NCBI RefSeq assembly: GCF_000024845.1
Contig: NC_013501.1
Location: 1,716,874-1,780,873, forward strand
Reading direction: 5' to 3'
Origin: Rhodothermus marinus DSM 4252
GTDB lineage: Bacteria > Bacteroidota > Rhodothermia > Rhodothermales > Rhodothermaceae
DNA: 64,000 nucleotides
In this document: piece after piece, positions 10,443-18,835 of the stretch
Layout of the letters: the number at the start of each line of letters is the position of its first letter
How positions within the stretch are numbered: position 1 is the stretch's first letter
Notes under the pieces: model-generated
Told to the model about the DNA's origin: nothing
Database searches by the model: none
What the model saw: the letters and a program-made list of their open reading frames with translations, nothing else
Program-made: the position numbers and the translations under genes

Positions 10443-11921
10443 CTATTCGGGGATGTAAAACAGCCAGCGGCTTTCCGTACGGTCCGACGTCTGCACGCGG
10501 AGCAGGTAGCGTCCGGTCGGGAGCGCTGCGGGTTGCCAGAAAAGGCGGTGCAGGCCGGCCGGTTGCCGCCCCGTACTCAACGTGGCTACAATGCGTCCCA
10601 GTACATCGAGCACCTGTACGGTAACCTGCTGCGGTCGGACCAGCCGATACGTTACGGTGAGGCGATTTCGAAAGGGCACGGGATAGACGGCTTCCAGCAG
10701 CACCGGCGTCTCGGGCGTGATGGCCTCGCCAGTTGTCAGCAGATCGGCGTACCACTCGCGGTGCGTCCAGCCAATCCCACCGTTGGCAATCAGGTTATAG
10801 GTGCCCGGTTCGAAGAAGGCCACGTGCTCGAAGGAAGAGCCCTGCCCCCAGGGCGTGCGGCACGGCGTCGAGACCCAGTCCGGTTCCCAGAACACTACTC
10901 CCTTCCCGCCCGCCTGGATGACCGTGCGCGTCAGGTCCACCATATAGGTGCGCTGCATCTCGGGCGAAAACGGATAGTAGTCGGGATCCTGCGTGTTGAG
11001 CAGATTGCCCAGTGCGTCATAGTTGCGCGAGGTCCAGGGGTAGGCGGTTTCCAGCACCATGATCTGGTAATCCGGGAAGCGGTCGACCAGCTCCCGAATC
11101 GTAGCGCCCAGCTCGGCAATGCTCCCGCCGTGGAAGGCGTAATAGTACGAAAGCCCCATGATGTCGAAGTCGGTCACGCCCAGACTGATCAGCCGCTGGA
11201 AGTGCTGCACGCTGCCGTTCAGGCCGGCGTAGTGGAGTGCGATCTTTGGCATCACCGAGCCCGCGGCCCCGGCATCGCGCACGGCCCGAATGGCCGCATT
11301 GAACAGTTGCGCGTGGCGCGACCAGCGCCAGTCAACGGGATTAATCCCGTTGTAATTTTCGTCCATGTCGGCGTGAATCAGGATTCCGCTGTTGTTTTCG
11401 TTGCCGACCTGGACGATCTCGGGCATGAGTCCTTCCCGGTCCAGCGTGGTCAGCACCGCGTAGGTGTAGGCATAGACCGAGTCTTTCAGCGCCTCCAGGT
11501 TATGGGCTACCGAGCGCCAGCGGGCTGGAATGACCTGTCGGCCGGGATCGGCCCAGAAGTCGGAGTAGTGAAAGTCCAGCAGCACCTGCATACCTGCCGC
11601 TTTCGCGCGGGCGATGGCCTCCCGCACGTCGGCCAGATCGCTGTACTGTGGCTTGACGCCCGGCGGCTGCTGCAACTGCCGCTGCCAGGTGGGGTCGACC
11701 CAGAGGCGGAGCCGGACCAGGTTCGTACCGTGATCGGAGAAAATCCGATAGATGTCTTTTTCGACGCCCCCTTCTTTGAACGTGGCCCCGCAATCCTCCA
11801 TCTGGTTCGCGTAGGAGAGGTCGTGTCCGAAATAAAAGGCCTGCGCCCGGGCGGTGCCGTGCCCTACAAGCAGCACCGACACCAGCCCGAGCGCCAGCCA
11901 CGTACGACGAGGCCGCTGCAT
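10443..11921 (-). CDS. Arabinogalactan endo-beta-1,4-galactanase (GH53) with T9SS sorting domain
   Basis: A 492-residue secreted GH53 enzyme that cuts beta-1,4-galactan chains of pectin side chains. A signal peptide (about 1-27, TARAQ) precedes the barrel. The motifs include GHDLSY, LRLWVDP and LLDFHYSDFWADPG. VQVGNEN puts the acid/base at E175 and VLETAYPW the nucleophile at E291. Residues about 405-492 form a FlgD/Por-type C-terminal domain (VYPVPFRNRLTVTYRL, LDVLGR, GRYLLRVQ), typical of T9SS cargo. The ATG shares one base with the SusD stop (TGATG). It is the last gene of the SusCD operon. Confidence 0.95.
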   Translation of the reverse strand: MQRPRRTWLALGLVSVLLVGHGTARAQAFYFGHDLSYANQMEDCGATFKEGGVEKDIYRIFSDHGTNLVRLRLWVDPTWQRQLQQPPGVKPQYSDLADVREAIARAKAAGMQVLLDFHYSDFWADPGRQVIPARWRSVAHNLEALKDSVYAYTYAVLTTLDREGLMPEIVQVGNENNSGILIHADMDENYNGINPVDWRWSRHAQLFNAAIRAVRDAGAAGSVMPKIALHYAGLNGSVQHFQRLISLGVTDFDIMGLSYYYAFHGGSIAELGATIRELVDRFPDYQIMVLETAYPWTSRNYDALGNLLNTQDPDYYPFSPEMQRTYMVDLTRTVIQAGGKGVVFWEPDWVSTPCRTPWGQGSSFEHVAFFEPGTYNLIANGGIGWTHREWYADLLTTGEAITPETPVLLEAVYPVPFRNRLTVTYRLVRPQQVTVQVLDVLGRIVATLSTGRQPAGLHRLFWQPAALPTGRYLLRVQTSDRTESRWLFYIPE

Positions 11922-13420
11922 CAGTAACCCGGGTTCTGTTCGATGACGCCGCCGCTCTGGTCGATCACAAACTGCGGGATCGGGAAGAGCACGTGGTGCG
12001 GCTGCGCGTTGATGCCGCGACGCTGCGCGTACTCGATGAACTTGCCGTGGCGGATCAGGTCCTGGCGACGGACTCCCTCGCTGTAGAGTTCACGGCCGCG
12101 CTCGACCAGCAGCGAGTCGCGCAATTGTTCTTTCGAGGTAAACTGATCGGGCGTCCAGGGCGCCACGCCGGCCCGCTCCCGGACCATGTTCACGTACTGA
12201 AGGGCCTCGGCTGTGGGGCCGCGCTGCTCGTTGATCGCCTCGGCCAGCGACAGCAACACCTCGGCATAGCGGAAGACCGGCCAGTCGATCTCGGCTCCGG
12301 CCGAGGTGCCCAGATCGCCGATGCACTTGAGCGGAATCGCTCCGCGCATCCGCTGGCGCGTGATGAGCTGCCCGCGCACGTTCGTGTAACTGTCGAGGAT
12401 CGTATACAGTCGCTTATCGCCGGCTTCATACTGATCGTAAAAGTCCCAGGGCATCCAGAAACCGGCCCAACCCTGCGGCCCGGTGATCGTCTGATCGCCG
12501 ACCTGTGCCGAGGCGAAGTCATTGGGTAGAATTTCCATCCAGTACCAGTTCGGCGACGAGGCGTCGGCTGGCACCGCGTAGATCAGCTCGGGATTCCGCT
12601 CCTCACAGATCTGCGTGTACTCGGGCATCAGCGTATAGCCCATGTTCATGAGCTCGCGGGCCACGTTTTCCGCCTCGGCCCAGCGTTTCTCGTGCATGTA
12701 AAGCCGAAGCAACAGCATGCGGGCCACGCCCTTGCTTACTCGTCCCCAGTTGGCGGGATCGTCGTTGTATTTGTCCGGCAGGTTCGGGATGGCCTCCTGG
12801 AGATCCCGCTCGATGGCCGCCACGTATTCTTCGCGGGAAGGACGCGGCGTGATTTCCGTGCTGTAGAGCGTGGCGGGATCCAGTTTGACGTTGACCGGCC
12901 CGAAAAAGTCGTACAGGATGTACATCATCCAGGCCCGGAGCACCTTGGCCTCGGCGATGTAGCGGGCCTTGATGTGTTCCGGCACGGACGCCGTGGATTT
13001 TTCGATCTTGTCGATGACGTCCGTAGCGCGGGCCACGTAGCGAATCTTCATGTAATTGGAGGCTTCCACGCCGGAGAACGTGGCCGGTCCCCAGGAGAAC
13101 GTGGTGAAGGTCGGGTCCCAGCCGGTGGCGTATTCGTCGGTAGTGATTTCGCTGCGGGCCCAGTAGGTTTTGCGGTCGTGGTTGTAGAGCGCCGCATACC
13201 ACTGGCCGTCGCCCAGGTCTGTCGTACCCCAGTCGGTCGAAAAAGCATTGTAGATGGCGACGACCGCGCTGTTGAAGTCGGCTTCCGACGAGAAGAAGGT
13301 CTCCGGTGTCAGTTCGCTGTACACTTCCGGCTCGAGCATATCGGAGCAGCCGACCAGCAGCGTGCCGGTCAGTCCGATCCATGCCACGAGCCAGGCGGTC
13401 GATAGACGAAAGCGTTTCAT
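11921..13420 (-). CDS. SusD/RagB-type outer-membrane glycan-binding lipoprotein
   Basis: A 499-residue SusD homologue, the surface lipoprotein that covers the SusC channel and binds glycan. The start at ATG 13420 gives a signal sequence with lipobox LLVGC and the family-typical downstream acidic residues. Recognisable SusD segments are AEAKVLRAWMMYILYDFFGPVNV, shown here only by its core LRAWMMY and FFGPV, the TPR-like helices, and VFRYAEVLLSLAEAINE before the C-terminal VLFPIPQ...NPGY ending. It lies 37 nt downstream of susC and is coupled to the GH53 gene. Galactan oligosaccharide is the inferred ligand. Confidence 0.96.
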   Translation of the reverse strand: MKRFRLSTAWLVAWIGLTGTLLVGCSDMLEPEVYSELTPETFFSSEADFNSAVVAIYNAFSTDWGTTDLGDGQWYAALYNHDRKTYWARSEITTDEYATGWDPTFTTFSWGPATFSGVEASNYMKIRYVARATDVIDKIEKSTASVPEHIKARYIAEAKVLRAWMMYILYDFFGPVNVKLDPATLYSTEITPRPSREEYVAAIERDLQEAIPNLPDKYNDDPANWGRVSKGVARMLLLRLYMHEKRWAEAENVARELMNMGYTLMPEYTQICEERNPELIYAVPADASSPNWYWMEILPNDFASAQVGDQTITGPQGWAGFWMPWDFYDQYEAGDKRLYTILDSYTNVRGQLITRQRMRGAIPLKCIGDLGTSAGAEIDWPVFRYAEVLLSLAEAINEQRGPTAEALQYVNMVRERAGVAPWTPDQFTSKEQLRDSLLVERGRELYSEGVRRQDLIRHGKFIEYAQRRGINAQPHHVLFPIPQFVIDQSGGVIEQNPGY

Positions 13421-13457
13421 GGCGATCAACTCGTTGTTTTCGCGTTAGCGTGTCCCT

Positions 13458-16400
13458 TCAGAATCCCAGTTCCACCCCGACGGTCACGGTGGTGTATTTG
13501 GGGTAGGGATTGGGCTCGGTGTATTCCGGATCGAACCCCGGATAGTCGGTCAGCACGCCCAGATTCTGCAGATCCACAAACAGCCGGGCACGCTGCACGG
13601 TCGAAGCCACGCCGCCCAGCCAGCGCCGGGGGATCGTGTAGCCCAGCGTAATGCTCCTCAGCCGGAGGAAACTGGCATCGTGCAGGTCGAAATCCGTATT
13701 GCCCGTCGGGTTGTTCGTGGCGTAGGGGTTGGCCGCCACCCCCGGCCGCGTGCCGTCCGGCCGGTCCGTCGACCAGATCTCCCGGGCGTAGATCGTCGTG
13801 TTCATTGGCGTGGTAAGCTGCGAGATCGCATCGACATTGGGCGCGAAGTTGTTGTACCGCTTGAAGCCCAGGTAGCCGTAGACGAACACGTTCAGATCGA
13901 AATTTCCAATCGAGATCGTGTTGTTCAGGCCCAGTTGCCAGCGCGGCGTGGTGTTCCCCAGGATGACCACATCCTGCGCATCCAGCACGCCATCGCCGTT
14001 CTGGTCGACGAAGATCAGGTTGCCCAGGTTGGCATTGGGCATATAGTCGGGACGATCCGCCTCGCTGCGAATGATCCCGGCCGTCTCCCAGCCGTAGATG
14101 ACGTCCAGCGGATCGTGCTCGCCCACGTAAGGTGGCAGCGGCACCTGCGGGTTCCGCTCCACCCAGTAGCTCTTGTAGTAGGAGAGCGTCAGGTCGGTAT
14201 TCCAGCGGAAGCGAGAGCCCGTCAGGTTGTCGGTGTGCAGCGCCAGCTCGAAGCCCCGGCTGCGCGTGGAGCCCACGTTGTCGGCCACGCGCCCTACCGG
14301 ATTGTTCACAGGCAATGGGTTGAAGTCCAGCAGGTCCCGCGCCGTCTTTACGAAGAAGTCCAGCGACCCCCGCACCCGATACTGCCAGAAGGCGAAGTCC
14401 AGCCCGACATTGAACGTCTGGACCGTCTCCCACTTCAGATTCGGGTTGGCCACCTGCGAGACGGCCACGCCGTTGTATTCGGTCGCGCCGATCAGGAACG
14501 GATAGCCGGCGCTGTAGAGCTGCAGCGTGTTGCCGCTGAGCACGCTTTCGTTGCCGGCCTCGCCGTAGCTGACGCGCAACTTGAGCTGCGACAGGCCGCT
14601 CACGTTCTGCATGAAGGGCTCTTCCGAAATCAGCCAGGCGGCCGAAATGCCCGGGAAGAAACCCCACTTATGGTTTTCGGAGAAAATGCTCGAGCCGTCG
14701 CGACGGGCTACCAGCGTCAGCACGTAGCGATCGTAGAGCGAATAGTTCACGCGGGCGAACTGCGAGAGCTTCGTGCGCGAGCTTTTCCAGGAATCCACGA
14801 TGTTGCGGAGCCGATCGCTGCTGACCTCCAGGTTGTGGTAGCTGAAGGCGTCCGTGAAAAAGCCCACGCCCTGCATGAAGCTGCCTTCCGTCCCGCCACG
14901 GTAATAGCCGGCGCCGGCGACGGCCGTCAGGTCGCCCGGGCCCAGCCGTCCCGTGTAGGTCAGGTACGACTCGGCGCTGTAGTTCTGGACGCTGTTCGTG
15001 CTTTTCTGCGCCATGCCCTCGGGCAACACGTCGTGGTCGGCCCGACGCGGCAGATAGAAGCCACGCAGCGTGGTTTCCTCCTGAACCTGACCGACGACGG
15101 TAAGCTGCAACTGATCGGTCAGATCCACCTCCAGCGTGGGCGCAGCAAACAGCGAGGTTACCCGGCTGTCGTCGTCGATGATGAGAAAGGCGGCCGGGTT
15201 CATCTGAATGCGATAGTAGGACTTCGTAAAGTTGCCGTTCTCGTCATAGACGGGTACCGTGGGCGCGAACGTCATGGCGTTCTGAATCATGTTGAATTTC
15301 TCCGGCCCTCCGGCATTGGCGCCCGTCGAGGCGTTGTTGCCCTCCAGCCGCGTGGCCTGCGTGCGGAGTTTGAGCCGTACGCGGGAAGAGATCGTCTGGT
15401 CGACGTTCACCCGGAGGCTGTAGCGATTGAAGGTGGAATTCTTCAGGACGGCGTCGTTGAGCTGCACGTTGAAGGACGTGTAGAACTGCGTACCGGGCGA
15501 GCCTCCACGCACGGCGATGTTGTGCTCGATAATGCGCCCGTTTTCGGAAATCAGGTCGATCCAGTCGGTGCCTTCGCCGGCCGCCTGAATGTCTTGGTCG
15601 GTAAAGAGCGGCGTGTAGGGCGTCACACTACCGGGATCGCGCGTGCCATAAGGAGGCAGCCCGTTTTCGAAAAGGTAGCGGTCGGACGAAAGCCGCCGCT
15701 GCTCCTCCATGAACTGGCGGGCGTTCAGCAGCGGGAAGTAGTCCTGCATGAGCTGCGCCGAGTAGCTGCCGCGATAGTCGACACGCACGGCGCCGGCCCG
15801 CCCGGATTTCGTCGTGATCAGCACCACGCCGTTGGCGGCCGCCGAACCGTAGATAGCTGCCGCCGCGGCGTCCTTCAGCACGGTAATCGATTCGATGTCG
15901 GCAGGATTCAGAAATGCCAGCGGATCGCGATCCACGCCCCCGTAGAACCCGAGGTCCCGGTCATAAAGCCCCGGATCCGACTGGCGGTACTCGGTGATGG
16001 GCACACCGTCGATCACGTAGAGCGGCGTGTTGTTGCCACGTGGCGAGATGGCGCCGCGCACGTTGACCGAGACGCCGCCGCCGGGCTGCGTGGTACGCAC
16101 CTGCATGCTCAATCCCGGTACCCTCCCCTGCACCATCTGGTTGACCGAGAGCGTGGCCAGCGGATTCAGTTCCTCTGCGCTGACCGTGGTGACGGCTCCG
16201 GAGACCTCCCGCTGCCGCACCGTTCCGTAGCCGATCACCACCACCTCTTCGCCGGTGATCACGGCCGGTTGCAGTTGCACGTCGATCACCGAGCGTCCGG
16301 CTACCGGAACGCTGACGGTCTCAAAGCCCACAAACGAGAAGACCAGCGTGTCGTTGGGCGAAGGCACCGCCAACGAATAGCGCCCGTCCAGATCGGTAGC

Positions 16401-16613
16401 CGTGCCAATGGCTGTGCCTTTCACCACGATGTTGACACCGGGCAACGGCTGGCCGTCTTCGGCCGAGGTTACCTGGCCGGACACGACCACCTGGGCATAG
16501 ACATCCCCGACATTTCCCAGCCAGAGCAGTCCCAGCAAAACCAGCACAATCGTGCCCGGCCGGGCAACGACGGCCGCTTGCCGGACACGTTCCATCAATC
16601 GTTGACGACCCAT
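13458..16613 (-). CDS. SusC/RagA-type TonB-linked outer-membrane transporter
   Basis: A 1051-residue TonB-dependent transporter. The order is a signal peptide (VYAQ), a carboxypeptidase-like DUF4480-type beta-sandwich (VSGQVTSAEDGQPLPGVNIVV), a plug with VVVIGYGTVRQ as TonB-box-like segment, NQMVQGRVPGL, VRGAISPRGNNTPLYVIDGVP and the SITVLKDAAAAAIYGSAAANG signature shared by SusC proteins, then a 22-strand barrel ending in an aromatic residue (ELGF). A good ribosome-binding site (GAGGTAGG) precedes the ATG. It works with the adjacent SusD to import galactan oligosaccharides. Energy would come from ExbBD/TonB, and a TonB gene lies at 24125. Confidence 0.97.
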   Translation of the reverse strand: MGRQRLMERVRQAAVVARPGTIVLVLLGLLWLGNVGDVYAQVVVSGQVTSAEDGQPLPGVNIVVKGTAIGTATDLDGRYSLAVPSPNDTLVFSFVGFETVSVPVAGRSVIDVQLQPAVITGEEVVVIGYGTVRQREVSGAVTTVSAEELNPLATLSVNQMVQGRVPGLSMQVRTTQPGGGVSVNVRGAISPRGNNTPLYVIDGVPITEYRQSDPGLYDRDLGFYGGVDRDPLAFLNPADIESITVLKDAAAAAIYGSAAANGVVLITTKSGRAGAVRVDYRGSYSAQLMQDYFPLLNARQFMEEQRRLSSDRYLFENGLPPYGTRDPGSVTPYTPLFTDQDIQAAGEGTDWIDLISENGRIIEHNIAVRGGSPGTQFYTSFNVQLNDAVLKNSTFNRYSLRVNVDQTISSRVRLKLRTQATRLEGNNASTGANAGGPEKFNMIQNAMTFAPTVPVYDENGNFTKSYYRIQMNPAAFLIIDDDSRVTSLFAAPTLEVDLTDQLQLTVVGQVQEETTLRGFYLPRRADHDVLPEGMAQKSTNSVQNYSAESYLTYTGRLGPGDLTAVAGAGYYRGGTEGSFMQGVGFFTDAFSYHNLEVSSDRLRNIVDSWKSSRTKLSQFARVNYSLYDRYVLTLVARRDGSSIFSENHKWGFFPGISAAWLISEEPFMQNVSGLSQLKLRVSYGEAGNESVLSGNTLQLYSAGYPFLIGATEYNGVAVSQVANPNLKWETVQTFNVGLDFAFWQYRVRGSLDFFVKTARDLLDFNPLPVNNPVGRVADNVGSTRSRGFELALHTDNLTGSRFRWNTDLTLSYYKSYWVERNPQVPLPPYVGEHDPLDVIYGWETAGIIRSEADRPDYMPNANLGNLIFVDQNGDGVLDAQDVVILGNTTPRWQLGLNNTISIGNFDLNVFVYGYLGFKRYNNFAPNVDAISQLTTPMNTTIYAREIWSTDRPDGTRPGVAANPYATNNPTGNTDFDLHDASFLRLRSITLGYTIPRRWLGGVASTVQRARLFVDLQNLGVLTDYPGFDPEYTEPNPYPKYTTVTVGVELGF

Positions 16614-16648
16614 GACCTACCTCTGTTTAGATGGATGACGTACGTTCG

Positions 16649-17221
16649 TTAGCCGACCGGAGCGTGCACCCCGGTCGCCTCATGATCTTCCTGCAAGGCC
16701 CGTTGCAGACGTCGCAGTGCCCGCCGTACATGCACCTCGACCGTTCGCGGGGAGATGTGCATCAGGCGGGCAATCTCCGGATGACGGTATCCGTACCAGC
16801 GCGAAAGCACAAAAGCCGTCCGCATGCGCCGGGGCATGCGTGCCAGCTCGGCTTCGAGCAGCCGGTAGCGTTCCCGGAGGAGCAACCGGCTTTCCGGACT
16901 GCTTCGCCCCATCACGTCATGCCGGGGTTCCAGCGGCACTTCCAGCCCCTTCCGCAACTGCGCCCGGCGCTGATAGTCGCGCACCCGGTTGCAGACGGCC
17001 TGGTGCAGGTAGGCCTCGACGTTCCCGTACACCTTCCAGTGGGCGCGCCGCTCCCAGAGTTTCAGAAACACGTCCTGCACGACATCCTGCGCCGCCGCCT
17101 CTTCGCCCAGCCGGCGCGCGGCCACTCCGAGCAACCGCTCGTAATAGGCCCGGTACAGCAGACTGAAGGCCCGCGGACACCCGCACTGCATGGCCGCAAT
17201 CCAGGACGCCTCGGTTTCCAT
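16649..17221 (-). CDS. ECF-type RNA polymerase sigma factor
   Basis: A 190-residue group 4 (ECF) sigma factor. Region 2 is seen in LLYRAYYERLLGVAARRLG...AAQDVVQDVFLKLWERR (residues about 18-60). Region 4 is seen in RMRTAFVLSRWYGYRHPEIARLMHISPRTVEVHVRRALRRLQ (about 125-170). The start at ATG 17221 fits region 2, 10 nt after the stop of the upstream secreted-protein gene. It precedes susC by 35 nt on the same strand, an arrangement seen for sigma factors controlling SusCD loci. No FecR-type anti-sigma gene lies beside it, so its control is unclear. Confidence 0.92.
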   Translation of the reverse strand: METEASWIAAMQCGCPRAFSLLYRAYYERLLGVAARRLGEEAAAQDVVQDVFLKLWERRAHWKVYGNVEAYLHQAVCNRVRDYQRRAQLRKGLEVPLEPRHDVMGRSSPESRLLLRERYRLLEAELARMPRRMRTAFVLSRWYGYRHPEIARLMHISPRTVEVHVRRALRRLQRALQEDHEATGVHAPVG

Positions 17222-17231
17222 TCGCTTTGCT

Positions 17232-18116
17232 TCAGCGCCGGAGCACGATCGGACGCGCCTGCACGGAAGCGCCGACCCCCGACAGGCGGGCGAAGTACAC
17301 ACCGGCCGGGAGCAGCCGCCCGCTTTCATCCCGACCGTCCCATTGCACCACGTAAGTTCCGGCCGCCTGGAACGACCGGACCAGCGTCCGCACCGGACGC
17401 CCCAGCAGATCATACAGCACCAGTTCGACAGGCCCCGCCTGTCGCAACGTGTACTGCATCCGCGTAAAGTCCCGGAACGGGTTCGGATAAGCAGGCGCCA
17501 GCGTCAGCGCCTCGGGAAGGCGTGCGCCTTCCTCCCGCGCCGTGGCCGTCGAGCGGAACAGGCGCACGTTGTCGATCTCGATGTAGGTACCATCATCCCC
17601 GATGTTGTCAATCGAAACACCCACACGCCGACCGATCGCCTCCGGCACGTCGCTCGCCGTGAAGCTGACCGAGAACTCCGTCATCAGATCGGCCACTTCC
17701 ACCGTGTCAGCCGCCGCAATCCGGCGCTCCCCGTCATATTCGTAGATAATGGCGATCTGAACCTGATAGGCCATCCAGCTATTGCGCAGGTCGACGTACA
17801 TCGTGATCACGTCGTTTTCCTGCAGCACGTAATCCGTAAGCTGCCAGATGGCCGGATCCTGACTGGCCAGCCAGGCGGCACAGGTGCCGTCCGTGGCATT
17901 ACCATTTTCCGAGACGCCCGAGTCCTGCGCCGGCGCATCCATGTTCCAGCCCGGAATCTGGTCCCAGTCGGTCAATCGAATGCAGGGCGTGCTGCCGTCC
18001 GGCGCCTGCTCGAAACTCGGATTTTCCAGCGGAATCGCTTCCTGTGCAAAAAGCGGGGCAGCGCCGGCCAGCAACAGGGCCAGCGTCAGGATTCCGAATC
18101 GTAGCGGCTGTCGCAT
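17232..18116 (-). CDS. Secreted beta-sandwich protein with T9SS C-terminal domain
   Basis: A 294-residue exported protein. A signal peptide (LFAQ) is followed by a beta-sandwich beginning IPLENPSFE, a phrase typical of DUF642/CBM-like domains. Residues about 205-294 form a FlgD-like T9SS sorting domain (AYPNPFRDFTRMQYTL, LYDLLGRPVRTL, WDGRDESGRLLPAGVYFARL). It is the first gene of the galactan operon, with an excellent AGGAGG ribosome-binding site. A carbohydrate-binding role on the cell surface is likely but not shown. An inverted repeat lies 38-51 bp upstream of the start. Confidence 0.8.
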   Translation of the reverse strand: MRQPLRFGILTLALLLAGAAPLFAQEAIPLENPSFEQAPDGSTPCIRLTDWDQIPGWNMDAPAQDSGVSENGNATDGTCAAWLASQDPAIWQLTDYVLQENDVITMYVDLRNSWMAYQVQIAIIYEYDGERRIAAADTVEVADLMTEFSVSFTASDVPEAIGRRVGVSIDNIGDDGTYIEIDNVRLFRSTATAREEGARLPEALTLAPAYPNPFRDFTRMQYTLRQAGPVELVLYDLLGRPVRTLVRSFQAAGTYVVQWDGRDESGRLLPAGVYFARLSGVGASVQARPIVLRR

Positions 18117-18153
18117 CGCTCCTCCTGGTTGCTATGGTGATGGTGGATTCAAT

Positions 18154-18167
18154 TCGGATCTATCCGA
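18154..18167. promoter_or_regulatory. Inverted repeat in the leader of the galactan operon
   Basis: TCGGATCTATCCGA is a 6-bp perfect inverted repeat around CT, 38 bp upstream of the first ATG. It sits in an AT-rich gap (18117-18284). It may be an operator or a leader hairpin; no regulator is identified. Confidence 0.35.
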
Positions 18168-18284
18168 TAGCACACCGATTTCCTTCACGCAAAAACCTTA
18201 TAAACCGGTTCAACAACAGAATACAACGATCTTGAACAAAAATCAATGGCTCCGGCCTGTGAAATAAAGGTGAACAGATGTGCG

Positions 18285-18761
18285 CTATGACAGACCGAAC
18301 CCCTTCAGCACTTCGTCGGCATGCTGCTCGACCTTCGGGCGGCGGATGACCTGGCGGATCCGGCCGTCTTCGTCGATCAGAAACGTCGTGCGCCGGATGC
18401 CCATGAACTTACGGCCGTAGAGCGTGCGCTCGCCCCAGACGCCATAGGCCTGGCAGATCTTCGCCTCGGGATCGGCAATGAGGGGAAAGGGCAGGCCATA
18501 CTTTTCGGCAAAGCGCCGGTGGCTGTTCGCGTCGTCGGCCGACACGCCCAGCACCACGATGCCGGCCTCCTGCAACCGGGCATAGCCATCGCGCAGGCTG
18601 CAGGCCTGCTTCGTGCAGCCCGGCGTGTCGTCCTTCGGATAAAAGTAGAGCGCCACTTTCCGGCCGCGAAAGTCACGCAGGCGGATCGTGCGCCCGTGCT
18701 GGTCGATTCCTTCAAAGTCCGGGGCTTCCTGCCCCACCTCGGGCATGGCGTTCTCACTCAT
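18285..18761 (-). CDS. bcp: Thioredoxin-dependent peroxiredoxin (BCP/PrxQ type)
   Basis: A 158-residue bacterioferritin-comigratory-protein peroxiredoxin that reduces hydroperoxides using thioredoxin. The key segment YPKDDTPGCTKQACSLRD contains the peroxidatic cysteine and, five residues on, the second cysteine of the PrxQ class. VLGVSADDANSHRRFAEKYGLPFPLIAD and TFLIDEDGRI complete the fold. The start used is ATG 18761; a second Met five codons later is possible. It lies 74 nt after the E1 dehydrogenase stop on the same strand and could be co-transcribed. Confidence 0.95.
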   Translation of the reverse strand: MSENAMPEVGQEAPDFEGIDQHGRTIRLRDFRGRKVALYFYPKDDTPGCTKQACSLRDGYARLQEAGIVVLGVSADDANSHRRFAEKYGLPFPLIADPEAKICQAYGVWGERTLYGRKFMGIRRTTFLIDEDGRIRQVIRRPKVEQHADEVLKGFGLS

Positions 18762-18835
18762 CGCTCTTTTGACACTGGTTACAGGAAAGCGACGGCAAGA
18801 TACCGGACCGATGCCGCTCGGGCAATCGAAAAACC

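Noticed and set aside
13680-16652. A 990-codon open frame on the plus strand opposite susC
   Set aside because: It is the antisense shadow of a clear SusC gene; its translation has no family features and is rich in Arg, His, Gln and Val as expected for mirrored high-GC codons.
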